Source of the DNA: Streptomyces spinoverrucosus
GTDB taxonomy: Bacteria > Actinomycetota > Actinomycetes > Streptomycetales > Streptomycetaceae
Assembly (NCBI RefSeq): GCF_006539505.1
Contig: NZ_BJND01000027.1
Location: 1-64,000, forward strand
Direction: 5' to 3'
DNA: 64,000 nucleotides
Position 1 is the stretch's first letter, and every line of letters begins with the position of its first letter. The notes under the pieces were generated by a model that did no database searches, was not told the DNA's origin, and saw nothing but the letters and a program-made list of their open reading frames with translations. A program made the translations under genes and the position numbers. This document shows, one piece after another, positions 25,080 to 34,073 of this stretch.

Positions 25080-27383
25080 ATGGACCTCGACACTCTGCGC
25101 AACGCCAACTTCAAGCTGCTCGACGATGCCGTCAAGGACTGGTCGACCCTGGTCAAGCACCTTGAGACGTTGAAGAAGAACGCCGAGGACGAACTGCACC
25201 AAGCCGCGAACAAGGCGGACTGGGCCGGTGTGAACTCTCAGGTGACCAAGGAGTTCATCGGTAAGACGGCCGGCGAGTTCAGCGATGCGCACACCCAGGC
25301 CACGACCATCCACAAGATCCTGGACGACACTCGGAACGAGCTGAAGAAGTATCACCAGGAGCTCGTGGATGCCATCGAGGGCGGCCGGAAGAACAATCTG
25401 ACGGTCATCGGTTACGAGGGCGGATTCACCGTCACCACGAATGTACCGCCGGAGGGGCGGGCGCAGCAGGACAAGGACAACCAGGCTGAGATCACCACGC
25501 TCCGCGACCACCTCCAGAGGATCCTGGACAAGGCGACCGAGAGCGACAATTCGGCCAAGACGGTCCTGCAGGCCATCGCCGACCAGAGCAAGCTCGGCTT
25601 CTCGGACGCCTCGTACAAGGACCGGGACAGCGCCGCCGAGGCCATCAAGCAGGCCGATGCGATGGCCAAACTGGCGCGTCAAGACCCCAAGGACCTCACG
25701 CCCGAGGAGTTCGACCGACTTCTCAAGGGCCTCAACACGTACGGCAACGACGATCTGTTTGCCGAGCGGTTCGCCACGACGCTCGGCCCGCAGAACACGC
25801 TGGAGTTCTGGACCGGGGTCAGCGACCCGCACCGGGGCAATTTCGAGCTGGGGCGGCAGCGCCACGAGCAGTTCGACGATCTCCAGCGCGTCCTGGGGAC
25901 CACGCTCGCCAACGCCACGCAGAGCGACTCAGTCGCGATGACCGAGTGGAAGCGCACGATGGTCGACATCGGCGACAAACCGATCTACGGCAACAGCGGC
26001 GGCCCCATCGGCTTCCAGGTCATGAGCAACTTGATGCGGACCGGTGACTACGACGACCAGTTCCTGAAGGACTACGGCAACAAGCTCATGGCCACCGAGC
26101 GCAAGCTCACCGGCAACGGCGAGCACGCCAACCTGGCGTGGCAGCACACGGGCATGGACCCGTGGCTGAACCGCATCGGCGAGGACAGCGGCTCCGACCC
26201 GCTTACCGGCTATCTGAAGGGACTGTCCAACAGTCCTGACGCGGCCACCGATTTCTTCAATCAGCCGTTCATCTCGAGGAATGATCCGGACAATCCATTC
26301 GAGAGGGACAGGGACGGCGATGGAAAGGAGGGCAAGGTCTCGCTGTCCAACTTCCAGTACCTCTTCGAGGAACGGGACTGGCCTGAGGAGGCTGATTCCA
26401 AGGGTGACGAGCTTGACACGGGGAAGAACAACTTGGCGCTTGCGCTGGAAGCTGCCACTACCGGGCACCCCGCAGGCGAGCTGCCGACGCTGGACACGCC
26501 CGCTCACAACGCTGAGCAAGCCAAGCTGTTCAATGCCATCGTGTCATCTGTGGCAGACAACCCTGGGCGTCTCACCGACCACGGATACATGTCGGACAGT
26601 ATGGGTCAAATCGCCTCCGAGTATCTTCCTGATATCAACCGGGCCACGACTGATGTTTCAAGGGACTCCAAGTCTTGGGAAGACATCGAAAAGCTCTATC
26701 CCTTGGCTGGTGTAGACGCCGCACTGACTCATCCGGATGTGACTAAGTTCCTCTTCGCTGTGGGACAGAACGACGAGGGGTACGCAGCGGTAGAAGTCGG
26801 CCAGAATGCATATATGGCGAAGCTGATGGAACACCATCTCAACCCCGACTTGCCAGCCGATCAAAGGTACTCAGACACCGAAACCACCGTTAAGTACTTC
26901 GCGGAGCGCTCAGGCGAGGTGTCGGGCACACTAGGGCTTGCCCGACAGGAAGCCATCGGGAAGCCAGGTTCAGACGAGGACAAGGCATACGACCACTCCA
27001 TCGCCCAGCGTAAGAACTTGATCGCTGGTGGCGTAGGGACCGTCGTCGGAGTGGGCGCGTCCCTCATCGCCACACCCTGGGTCGGGGCTGCAGTAGGAGG
27101 AACTGCTGGCACGGTAACAAGCGTTGTCCTGGAACGAGTCTTCAAAGATGCCGAGGGACATGCACTCCAGCAAAAATACGACGCAATGGGCGATGCCTGG
27201 CAGGCCTCTCTCTCCACAAATAACGAATACGTAAGCACTGCCGCACTCACCACTGCCGAGCAATACAAACTGAATGGCGACGACGTAGACAAATGGTCTA
27301 GAGAAGCAGCCCGCCAGGGCTTCATCAACGCTCGCGCCATCCTCGACGGGCAGGCGCCCGGCAGCACGACCAATCCAGGATAA
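25080..27383 (+). CDS. Candidate type VII substrate with WXG-like N-terminus (DUF6571-like)
   Basis: A 767-residue product. Residues 1-120 are a WXG/LXG-like helical domain (WxG as WAG at 48-50, then KEFIGKTAGEFSDAH and a long coiled helix). A central region of unknown fold carries NTLEFWTGVSDP and PIGFQVMSNLMRTGDYDD. A Gly/Ala/Val-rich hydrophobic hairpin follows (about residues 655-690, GGVGTVVGVGASLIATPW), then a polar tail. From memory this resembles the Streptomyces DUF6571 group; that needs a search. GC falls along the gene: I count 39/60 G+C at 25741-25800 and 30/60 at 26641-26700. It is followed after 22 bp by a lipoprotein gene. No known toxin catalytic motif is visible. Confidence 0.75.
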   Translation: MDLDTLRNANFKLLDDAVKDWSTLVKHLETLKKNAEDELHQAANKADWAGVNSQVTKEFIGKTAGEFSDAHTQATTIHKILDDTRNELKKYHQELVDAIEGGRKNNLTVIGYEGGFTVTTNVPPEGRAQQDKDNQAEITTLRDHLQRILDKATESDNSAKTVLQAIADQSKLGFSDASYKDRDSAAEAIKQADAMAKLARQDPKDLTPEEFDRLLKGLNTYGNDDLFAERFATTLGPQNTLEFWTGVSDPHRGNFELGRQRHEQFDDLQRVLGTTLANATQSDSVAMTEWKRTMVDIGDKPIYGNSGGPIGFQVMSNLMRTGDYDDQFLKDYGNKLMATERKLTGNGEHANLAWQHTGMDPWLNRIGEDSGSDPLTGYLKGLSNSPDAATDFFNQPFISRNDPDNPFERDRDGDGKEGKVSLSNFQYLFEERDWPEEADSKGDELDTGKNNLALALEAATTGHPAGELPTLDTPAHNAEQAKLFNAIVSSVADNPGRLTDHGYMSDSMGQIASEYLPDINRATTDVSRDSKSWEDIEKLYPLAGVDAALTHPDVTKFLFAVGQNDEGYAAVEVGQNAYMAKLMEHHLNPDLPADQRYSDTETTVKYFAERSGEVSGTLGLARQEAIGKPGSDEDKAYDHSIAQRKNLIAGGVGTVVGVGASLIATPWVGAAVGGTAGTVTSVVLERVFKDAEGHALQQKYDAMGDAWQASLSTNNEYVSTAALTTAEQYKLNGDDVDKWSREAARQGFINARAILDGQAPGSTTNPG

Positions 27384-27405
27384 ATCAACCTTAAGCGAGC
27401 ACGCC

Positions 27406-27939
27406 ATGAAGAACTCTCAAGTTCACACGCCGTCGCGCCGCGTCTGGGTAGTTGTCGGGACGACTACTTTCCTTGCCGCGCTTGCAGGATGCACAGGGGA
27501 ACAGACGGAACGCGAATATGCGATTCCGCAGTCGGCGTGCGGAACGCGCATCAACGCGGAGGAACTCGCCAATTTCCTGCCGCCAGGAAAGAAGCTGTCC
27601 ATCAAAACGACTTCGAAATCGGAAAATGTAGTTAAGTGCGCGATCTCTGTAGATGGCAAGTTGATCGTTCAAACCTCTCAGGAGTGGTGGAACGACATGT
27701 CCGTGATTGAATTCGCTCGTGGTATGACTCTGGAGAACCCGGAGCATCGCACAGATGACGGGAAGTACGCCTACTCGGGCTACCAAGCATTCAGTAAGAT
27801 GACGGACTGCCAAAGGAAAGATCAAGTTCTTTATGCGGCCGTCCAGGCTTCTGGCTCAGAACACCGAGACGCGGAGGCAATGAAAAAAATCATCACTGAT
27901 TACACACGGGCTGTCGAGGAATCTCGAGCATGCAATTGA
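27406..27939 (+). CDS. Putative lipoprotein in lower-GC DNA, possible partner of upstream protein
   Basis: A 177-residue product with an N-terminal basic region, hydrophobic stretch and lipobox LAGC (Cys29), so it should be a lipid-anchored surface protein. The mature part has paired cysteines (SACGT, VKCAIS, TDCQRK, SRACN) that could form two disulfides. Composition is far from the genomic norm: 25 of 60 bases at 27601-27660 are G or C. It starts 22 bp after the 767-residue gene, so the two are likely co-transcribed. A role as surface immunity protein or receptor for that product is speculation. No family recognised. Confidence 0.75.
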   Translation: MKNSQVHTPSRRVWVVVGTTTFLAALAGCTGEQTEREYAIPQSACGTRINAEELANFLPPGKKLSIKTTSKSENVVKCAISVDGKLIVQTSQEWWNDMSVIEFARGMTLENPEHRTDDGKYAYSGYQAFSKMTDCQRKDQVLYAAVQASGSEHRDAEAMKKIITDYTRAVEESRACN

Positions 27940-28041
27940 TTCGCGAATACGGCTGGGCAGGCCGCTGAGCCCGGGTTGCGCTCAGAGGTCTAATTCGACG
28001 GTATCTCGGCATTGCACAGAAGCGTCGTCATGCTGACCGTG

Positions 28042-28065
28042 GGCGAATCGGGCCCGGCATTCGCC
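28042..28065. terminator. Hairpin between convergent lipoprotein and membrane-protein genes
   Basis: GGCGAAT (28042-28048) pairs with ATTCGCC (28059-28065) just before the stop of the minus-strand gene. A second smaller stem (CTGAGC/GCTCAG, 27964-27985) lies next to the lipoprotein gene end. Together they could end both transcripts. Confidence 0.4.
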
Positions 28066-28072
28066 TGACGGA

Positions 28073-28672
28073 TCAGCAGGCCCCCTCCCGCGTCGTCACA
28101 GTAAGCCGGTAAGCCAACTGGGTCCAGGTGCCCTCGTCCAGCCCTGGCGGCGTGTAGTCGTCCTGCTTCGAGCGCACGCGCTTGATGTGCGTGCAGAATT
28201 CGGCGTCCGTGCCGTTGCCGGAGACGTTGAAGTAGGCATCGGTGCCAGAGTTACCGGCGGCCGGCTCGGCGGCCACGCCACCCTGCGGGGCGTCGCCTCC
28301 GCCGTTCTCGACGACCTCGCTCTCGATCAGCGTTTCGTAGTCGTCGGTAACGGCCACGGGCTCGCCCGACTCGTCGACACGGTACAGGTATCCATCGAGT
28401 TCGTAGGTGGCCTGATTCACTGCGCTCTTCAGCTCGTCGTCGCTCCACTTCAAGTCGTCCTCGACACCCAGGCCCTGGACGCCCGAGACGGCGCAGGCCA
28501 CCGCCACTCCGATCAGGGTGATGCGCGCGACCACGAACGCCGCGTCGGGGATCTCGGGGGCGGAGGGGTTGACGGATTCCCTCCATCTCCGGATAACGTC
28601 CGCCTTCAGGCAGGCCATCAGGATCAGCAGGGCGGACAGGACGAAGAGCGTGATGGAGAGTTCTGTCAGCAT
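28073..28672 (-). CDS. Two-helix membrane protein of the type VII locus
   Basis: A 199-residue product. Two hydrophobic helices (about residues 4-22 and 45-68) are joined by a basic cytoplasmic loop (KADVIRRWRESVNP), followed by an acidic outer domain of about 130 residues with two cysteines (EFCTH and the C-terminal Cys). Its ATG overlaps the end of the mycosin gene by 7 bp, so translation is probably coupled to that protease. It is not an Ecc protein I can name. The overlap suggests it works with, or is processed by, the mycosin. Confidence 0.75.
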   Translation of the reverse strand: MLTELSITLFVLSALLILMACLKADVIRRWRESVNPSAPEIPDAAFVVARITLIGVAVACAVSGVQGLGVEDDLKWSDDELKSAVNQATYELDGYLYRVDESGEPVAVTDDYETLIESEVVENGGGDAPQGGVAAEPAAGNSGTDAYFNVSGNGTDAEFCTHIKRVRSKQDDYTPPGLDEGTWTQLAYRLTVTTREGAC

Positions 28673-29937
28673 GCCGGGCCTCCCAGGCCCCGCCGCCGAC
28701 GCCGCGCGTCCCGTACCGCCACCGCCGTCCCCCCGAGACCCGCTGCCAGGACCAGCCCGCCAACCACCACGTACGTACCCAGGCGGATATTGCGTTCGTC
28801 CGGTGTTTCGCCGAAGTGGACAGGCGCGATCGAGGGGGCCCTCGCGCCTGTGAGGTTCTGCTCGGGCTGGGGGGACTCGATCGGGTTGGCAGGGTCGACG
28901 TCTGTCAGGGCCTTGACCGGGTCGACGACGCCCCAGCCGACCAGGCGGTCATGGCCGGGGATCGAGCGTTCCGCCGTCTGTTCGATCTGGGCGACGATCT
29001 GCTGGGCCGTCCACTTGGGGTACTTGGCCTTCAGCAGCGCGGCCACGCCGGCGACGTAGGGGGCGGAGAAACTGGTGCCGTTGTCGGAGCAGTGGCCGTT
29101 GCCGGGGACGGTGGAGATCATGTCGACGCCCGGGGCCGCCACACCTACGAACTCGCCCGACTGGGAGAACGGGGCCCGTTCGTTGTTGCGGTCCGACGAG
29201 GCCACGGCCAGGACACCTTTGTACGACGCCGGGTATGTGATCTTGACATTGCCGCCGAGGCCGTCGTTGCCGGCCGACGCCACGACGACGATCTCCCGGG
29301 ATAGGGCGTAGTTCACGGCCTGCTCCAGGCTCTCGTCGGGTTTGATCGCCTTGGCCGTGTCCTGGGAGATGTTGATGACGTCCGCGCCCACGTCCACCGC
29401 GTGGCGGATCGACATCGCCAGGGTGTCCGCCGTTCCGTTGCCCTCCGCGTCGTTCTGCTTGATCGGGATGATCGTGGCCTCAGGGGCCAGGCCCACGAAG
29501 CCGGTTCCCTCGGCGGGGCGTGCGGCGATGATGCCGGCCACGCGGGTGCCGTGGCCGACGGTGTCCGTGGTGCCGCTCGCGTTGCCGCGTTCGATCTCCT
29601 CACCCTTGGTGTTCTTCGGGGGCAGGAAGTTCTGGCCCTTGGATGCGTCGACGGCCTTGGTGAGCTGGGGGTTCTTGGCGTCGACGCCCGTGTCGATGAC
29701 GGCCACCTGGACGCCCGCGCCCTTCGACTGGGCCCAGAGCTCATCGAGGTTGACGCGTTGCAGCGCCCAGGGGCGGCCCTCGTACGGCTTCGAGGGGAAG
29801 GTGCACTGGCCGCTGTCGTCCGCCCGCGCTTCGGGGGCCGGCAGGGCGAGTTGCGTCGTCACCGTGAGGACTGTCGTGGCGAGCAGGGTCGCCACGACCG
29901 TACGGCCCTTGGGCCTCATCTCTCGTGCCTTCAGCAT
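28666..29937 (-). CDS. mycP: Second type VII-associated mycosin protease
   Basis: A 423-residue S8 protease, clearly distinct in sequence from the mycosin at 20368. It has a signal peptide (cut near ARADDSG), Asp in VIDTGV (D82), His in VGHGTR (H129), Asn in ASAGND (N224) and Ser in NGTSFSAP (S289), then a C-terminal membrane helix with an RDARRRRR basic tail. All catalytic residues are present. The ATG at 29937 follows GGTGGA; an ATG at 29919 with AAGG eight bases upstream and a TTG at 29949 are alternatives. It lies 22 bp after eccB and overlaps the next gene by 7 bp, forming an eccB-mycP-membrane protein unit. Confidence 0.93.
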   Translation of the reverse strand: MLKAREMRPKGRTVVATLLATTVLTVTTQLALPAPEARADDSGQCTFPSKPYEGRPWALQRVNLDELWAQSKGAGVQVAVIDTGVDAKNPQLTKAVDASKGQNFLPPKNTKGEEIERGNASGTTDTVGHGTRVAGIIAARPAEGTGFVGLAPEATIIPIKQNDAEGNGTADTLAMSIRHAVDVGADVINISQDTAKAIKPDESLEQAVNYALSREIVVVASAGNDGLGGNVKITYPASYKGVLAVASSDRNNERAPFSQSGEFVGVAAPGVDMISTVPGNGHCSDNGTSFSAPYVAGVAALLKAKYPKWTAQQIVAQIEQTAERSIPGHDRLVGWGVVDPVKALTDVDPANPIESPQPEQNLTGARAPSIAPVHFGETPDERNIRLGTYVVVGGLVLAAGLGGTAVAVRDARRRRRGLGGPAC

Positions 29938-29959
29938 GAGTTCCACCAAGGCCTTTCCG

Positions 29960-31486
29960 CTACGAACCCTGCGGCTGCCGCGCCGCCGCCTCCGACAGGC
30001 GGGGGCCCGTGGGCAGGAACGTCGACCAGGCCGCGGGGACGGGCGCCGGGTCGACCTTTTCGTAGCCGAGCCTGGTCTGGGCGATCTTGGCCTCGGTCAG
30101 TTCCTGCTTGCGCTGCTCGGCGGAGGTGCCGATGCCCTTGTCATCGGTGGCGCTGTCGCTGTTGGACTGCAGGGCGTAGCGCAGGCCGGTGTCGGTCACC
30201 AGGAAGACACTGCCCGCCTTGGTCTCCTGGCCCTGGAACTGACGGTAGAGCTGTCCGGAGCCGGGGGTGACGTACGCGCTGGAGGAGCCGGTGGGCAGCT
30301 GCGCGGGGAAGTCGGTGCCCGCCCAGGTGGACAGGGTCGTCGCGCCGCTCTCGGCGTTCACGGAGCGCAGGACGTTGCAGACGGCGTTGCGGCCGGTGGT
30401 GGTGCTGGTGCCGTTGTTGACCGTCTTCGGCTTGTACGTCGGCCACTTCCTGTCGCCGAGGAAGGTCGTGCTGTCGGCCACCGCGCCGGGGCTGACCTGC
30501 TGCGCCTCGCCGGTCTGGCCGACGGCGACGAGGGCACCGCTGTTGAGCAGGAGCGTGGCGGTGAACTCGGTAATCCGGGCGACCTCACCGGGGAGGACGA
30601 CGTAGTACTGCATGCGCGAGCCGTCGTAGGCCTTGATGACCATGCCGACCTTGTCGTACTTCCCGAGCATGTCGGACGCACCGGCCTCGGCGCCGGGCGT
30701 GCCCTTGATCGACGGGATCGACAGGGGGTCGCCCTTGTGCAGGGTGTCGAGCCAGTCCTGGGAGACGCGCTGCGGGGCGCGGCCCTGGGTGTCGAGGGCT
30801 TTGAGGAGCTCGTTGTCGGTGGGGTCCTCGAGCGGGTAGGCGTAGCCGCGGGAGTCGACGACGTACTGCGTCTTGCCGTCCGGGCCGATGACGTACATCA
30901 AGTCGCCCCCCGAGAGCTTGTTGCGGCCCTCGGTCTTCGACCACTCCTTCTCGGCCAGGACGAACGCCGCCTTCTGGATGGCCCGGCCGCCGTCGCCGGG
31001 GCGCTCGCAGACCGCCCAGCGCTTGGGGGTCTCCGCCTCGCCGGCGGAGGGCAGCCGGTCGGGCGCGTACGGGATACCGATGGTGGCGCCGTGCGGGGGC
31101 TTGCCGCTGTCGAGGACCTTCTCGTCGACGGTGATGATGCTGTTCTTGCCGGGGTCCAACAGCAGCTTCGCGGAGGCCATGTTGAGCACCGGGTGCAGCT
31201 GCTTCTTGCCGTCCGTCTTCAGTACGACGTAGCGGGTCGTCGAGTCACTGGCGACGATGACGTGTTCGCCCGGGTTGTCCCAACCCTTGCGTGCGGTGGG
31301 GCTGAAGAGGCCGATGGCGCCGAACACCGCGAGGATCACCACGCCGACGACGACACCGGGCCAGACCGCGCTCAGCGGCTTCGGCGCGCCCTCCTCCGAA
31401 CCCGACGGCGAGGGCCGCAGGAAGGACGCGAGTGTGCGGCGCTTCGCGAAGGTGTAGGCGTTGAGTTCATCGCGGCGTGATGCCAT
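29960..31486 (-). CDS. eccB: Type VII secretion protein EccB
   Basis: EccB is a bitopic core component whose large outer domain projects from the membrane pore. The 508-residue product begins ASRRDELNAYTFAKRR after the initiator, the typical EccB start. It has one membrane helix at about residues 43-63 and a beta-rich outer domain with repeated sheet motifs and paired cysteines (AVCERPG, AVCNVLR). Length is normal. It is divergent from eccE, with 205 bp between them that must hold both promoters. Confidence 0.95.
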   Translation of the reverse strand: MASRRDELNAYTFAKRRTLASFLRPSPSGSEEGAPKPLSAVWPGVVVGVVILAVFGAIGLFSPTARKGWDNPGEHVIVASDSTTRYVVLKTDGKKQLHPVLNMASAKLLLDPGKNSIITVDEKVLDSGKPPHGATIGIPYAPDRLPSAGEAETPKRWAVCERPGDGGRAIQKAAFVLAEKEWSKTEGRNKLSGGDLMYVIGPDGKTQYVVDSRGYAYPLEDPTDNELLKALDTQGRAPQRVSQDWLDTLHKGDPLSIPSIKGTPGAEAGASDMLGKYDKVGMVIKAYDGSRMQYYVVLPGEVARITEFTATLLLNSGALVAVGQTGEAQQVSPGAVADSTTFLGDRKWPTYKPKTVNNGTSTTTGRNAVCNVLRSVNAESGATTLSTWAGTDFPAQLPTGSSSAYVTPGSGQLYRQFQGQETKAGSVFLVTDTGLRYALQSNSDSATDDKGIGTSAEQRKQELTEAKIAQTRLGYEKVDPAPVPAAWSTFLPTGPRLSEAAARQPQGS

Positions 31487-31691
31487 CTGTGTCCGCTCTC
31501 TCCCCGTGCGGAGCCCTGGGGACGGTGAAAGTGCCGTCGCCCGCCCTTGGTTGCCTCTGGTGCCTCGGTTGTCAGACCCGGCCCCTACTATGCCTGTTGC
31601 GTGACCGTGCGTGTGTCATGGGTAGGGCGCTCAGCACTCGCAGGAGCGTGTGGACAAGGGTTTTCGGGACGGATTCGGGGGGTTTGGAGTG

Positions 31692-33020
31692 ATGGCTTCC
31701 GCACCGCGGGCCGGGTCACGATCGCAATCGAGGTCACGATCGGGCAGCGCCGGTCCGGCGGGGTCCCTCGGCACCGCTGTCGCCGAAGGCGCTGTCACAC
31801 CGCACCTGAGGGCACGTTCGGGGCGCGCAGGCTCGTTCGCCGTGCAGCGGCTGGTGCTGCTCGAACTGGCGGCGGCACTCGTGGTGTGCGGCTGGCTGAT
31901 CGGTACGTACGCGCTGGTCCCGGCCGCCGTGGTCGCCGTGCTTCTCGTGGCGCTCGCGCTCGTACGGCGCCGAGGGCGCTCGCTGCCCGAGTGGCTGGCC
32001 GGCGTGCAGGCCCTGCGCTCCCGCCGCCGCAAGGCCGCAGCCACCCCGGTGCCGCCGGGCACCGACTCCGGGCTGGCCCCCGCCGTCGAGTGCGACCCGA
32101 GCCTGCGCACCTACAGCTACAGCCGCGGCAACGACCGCGACCAACGGCCCGTCGGCATGGTCGGTGACGGCGGCTTCCTCACAGCCGTTCTCCAAGTGGA
32201 GGCGGACTTCGGGGCGCTGCGCGCCGAGCGCAGCCGCCGACCGCTCCCCCTCGCCCTGGTGCGGGACGCGCTGGATGTCGACGGAATCCGCCTGGAATCC
32301 GCACAGATCGTGCTGCACACCCAGCCCGCGCCCGCCCCGTACCTGCCCCAGCAATCGGTCGTGGTGACCAACTATCAGCAGCTCCAGGCGCAGACCGCCT
32401 CCCCCGCCGTCCGCGTGATGTGGATCGCGCTGAAGCTGGACCCCGAACTGTGCCCAGAGGCGGTGACCGCCCGCGGCGGCGGCCTCGTCGGCGCACAGAA
32501 GTGCCTGGTGCGGTCGGCGGAGCATCTGGCGAGCCGGCTGACGGGCGCCGGATTCCGGGTGAGCGTGCTCACCGAGGACGAGGTGACCGCCGCCATCGCG
32601 ACCTCCGCCTGCGCCAACCCCATGGTCACCGCCCAGGCCGCGCAGAGTGACGCGCCCCGGCGGCGGACCGAGGAGACCAGTCGCAGCTGGCGCTGCGACA
32701 ACCGCAGACACACCACGTACTGGGTGCGCCGCTGGCCCGCGCTCGGCGGCTCCGGCACCGGTCTGCCGCAGTTGGTGGCGCAGTTGACCTCCGTGCCCGC
32801 ACTGGCGACGACGCTCAGCCTCACGCTGGCCAGGGGTGGGCAGCAGGACGTCGCCCTCACCGGGCACGTGCGGATCACCGGGCGCAGCAGCACCGAACTG
32901 GCCGCCTCGCGGCAGGAGCTGGAACGCGTCGCGCGGCAGACACGGACCGGACTGGCCCGTCTGGACCGCGAACAACTGCCCGGGGTCCTCGCCACCCTGC
33001 CGCTCGGAGGTGCCCGCTGA
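31692..33020 (+). CDS. eccE: Type VII secretion protein EccE
   Basis: EccE is a peripheral core component with N-terminal membrane helices. The 442-residue product has a Ser/Arg-rich leader, two closely spaced hydrophobic helices at about residues 50-90 and a soluble domain with LPLALVRDALDVDGIRLES and WRCDNRRHTTYWVRRWPALG as in actinomycete EccE. The ATG at 31692 was chosen; a GTG one codon earlier, with GGGGGG six bases upstream, is equally possible. Its stop codon shares a base with the ATG of the following gene (TGATG). Confidence 0.88.
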   Translation: MASAPRAGSRSQSRSRSGSAGPAGSLGTAVAEGAVTPHLRARSGRAGSFAVQRLVLLELAAALVVCGWLIGTYALVPAAVVAVLLVALALVRRRGRSLPEWLAGVQALRSRRRKAAATPVPPGTDSGLAPAVECDPSLRTYSYSRGNDRDQRPVGMVGDGGFLTAVLQVEADFGALRAERSRRPLPLALVRDALDVDGIRLESAQIVLHTQPAPAPYLPQQSVVVTNYQQLQAQTASPAVRVMWIALKLDPELCPEAVTARGGGLVGAQKCLVRSAEHLASRLTGAGFRVSVLTEDEVTAAIATSACANPMVTAQAAQSDAPRRRTEETSRSWRCDNRRHTTYWVRRWPALGGSGTGLPQLVAQLTSVPALATTLSLTLARGGQQDVALTGHVRITGRSSTELAASRQELERVARQTRTGLARLDREQLPGVLATLPLGGAR

Positions 33021-33805
33021 TGGCCGCCGTGACGACAGCGACATCGACCTTGACATCGGCCGCGTCGTCCCTGACACGCTCCGAGGGTGGCGGCCTCGCG
33101 CAGCGGCTGCGCACCGGTTTCGGACTGCTCGGTCCCCGGCACCCGCGGCACACCCTGCCGGTCGACCAGTTCGACGCGCTGTCGCTTCCCATCGGGGACG
33201 ACGGCGTGGTCGTCGGCGTCACCGCCGAGGGCCAGCCCGCCGTGCTCGGGGTGAATCGTCCTACGCCGTACGACGTGCTGCTGATCGGTGGTCTGTGGAC
33301 GGCCCAGGTGCTCGCGCTGCGCGCCACGGCGACGGGCGCGAGGGTCGCCGTCGAGACCGGCCGCGCCCAGCACTGGGCGCAGGTGGTGCAGGCGGTGGGC
33401 GGCGGCCAGTCCGGGATGACCGTGCACGAAGTGGGCCGGGTTCCTCCGCTCGGCGCCTCGGCGGGCAGCCCGGTCCTGGTGATCCGGGACTGCGGCATGC
33501 GCCCGCCTCGCGGACGCGTGGTGTCGGCGCCCTGGCAGTCGGTGCTGACGCTGCTGCCCTATCTCAGCCCGGTGGCACCCCGGTTGATGCGTCAGGCGCG
33601 GCTGATCGGAGTGCAGCGGGTGTCGCCGGACGAGGCGGCGGAGGTCGGTCGGGTGATCGGCCTGCCCCGCGCCGAGTACGAACCGCTGCCCACGCTCGGC
33701 GACGGCATCACCCTTTGGTGCACTGACGGCGATCGCCAGTACGTGGTCACACAGCCCACGGACGCCGAGATCGGTCTGCTGGGCGTGGCCCGCCGAATGG
33801 ACTGA
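33020..33805 (+). CDS. Unknown protein coupled to eccE
   Basis: A 261-residue soluble product whose ATG overlaps the eccE stop by one base (TGATG), so translation should be coupled and stoichiometry similar. It has no signal peptide or membrane helix. The fold appears alpha/beta, with blocks YDVLLIGGLWTAQVLALRATATGARVAVETG and VLVIRDCGMRPPRG reminiscent of a Rossmann-like or degenerate P-loop domain, but I see no Walker motif. By position it is likely a cytoplasmic accessory of the secretion machine. Not recognised as a named family. Confidence 0.75.
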   Translation: MAAVTTATSTLTSAASSLTRSEGGGLAQRLRTGFGLLGPRHPRHTLPVDQFDALSLPIGDDGVVVGVTAEGQPAVLGVNRPTPYDVLLIGGLWTAQVLALRATATGARVAVETGRAQHWAQVVQAVGGGQSGMTVHEVGRVPPLGASAGSPVLVIRDCGMRPPRGRVVSAPWQSVLTLLPYLSPVAPRLMRQARLIGVQRVSPDEAAEVGRVIGLPRAEYEPLPTLGDGITLWCTDGDRQYVVTQPTDAEIGLLGVARRMD

Positions 33806-34073
33806 CCGGGAGGGACAACCGACGGATCCGTGCCCCATTTGACTGTCGGTCGACGGCGACCACCCGGCTTTGTGCCCGGACGTGCGTCGGGGCGCAGACG
33901 CGCCTGCCGTGCCCGCCCCTTTCTTGATTAGGCTGGGGCGGGGCACGTAGCGAGTACCCGGCACAGGGTGATGCGCGTTCCGGGGTGACCCGGGGGGACA
34001 GCCCAGTGAATCGAACGACAGCAATGGTCGCCCCAGCACGGCATGAGGGTGCTCGACCACACCAGGAGGAATT

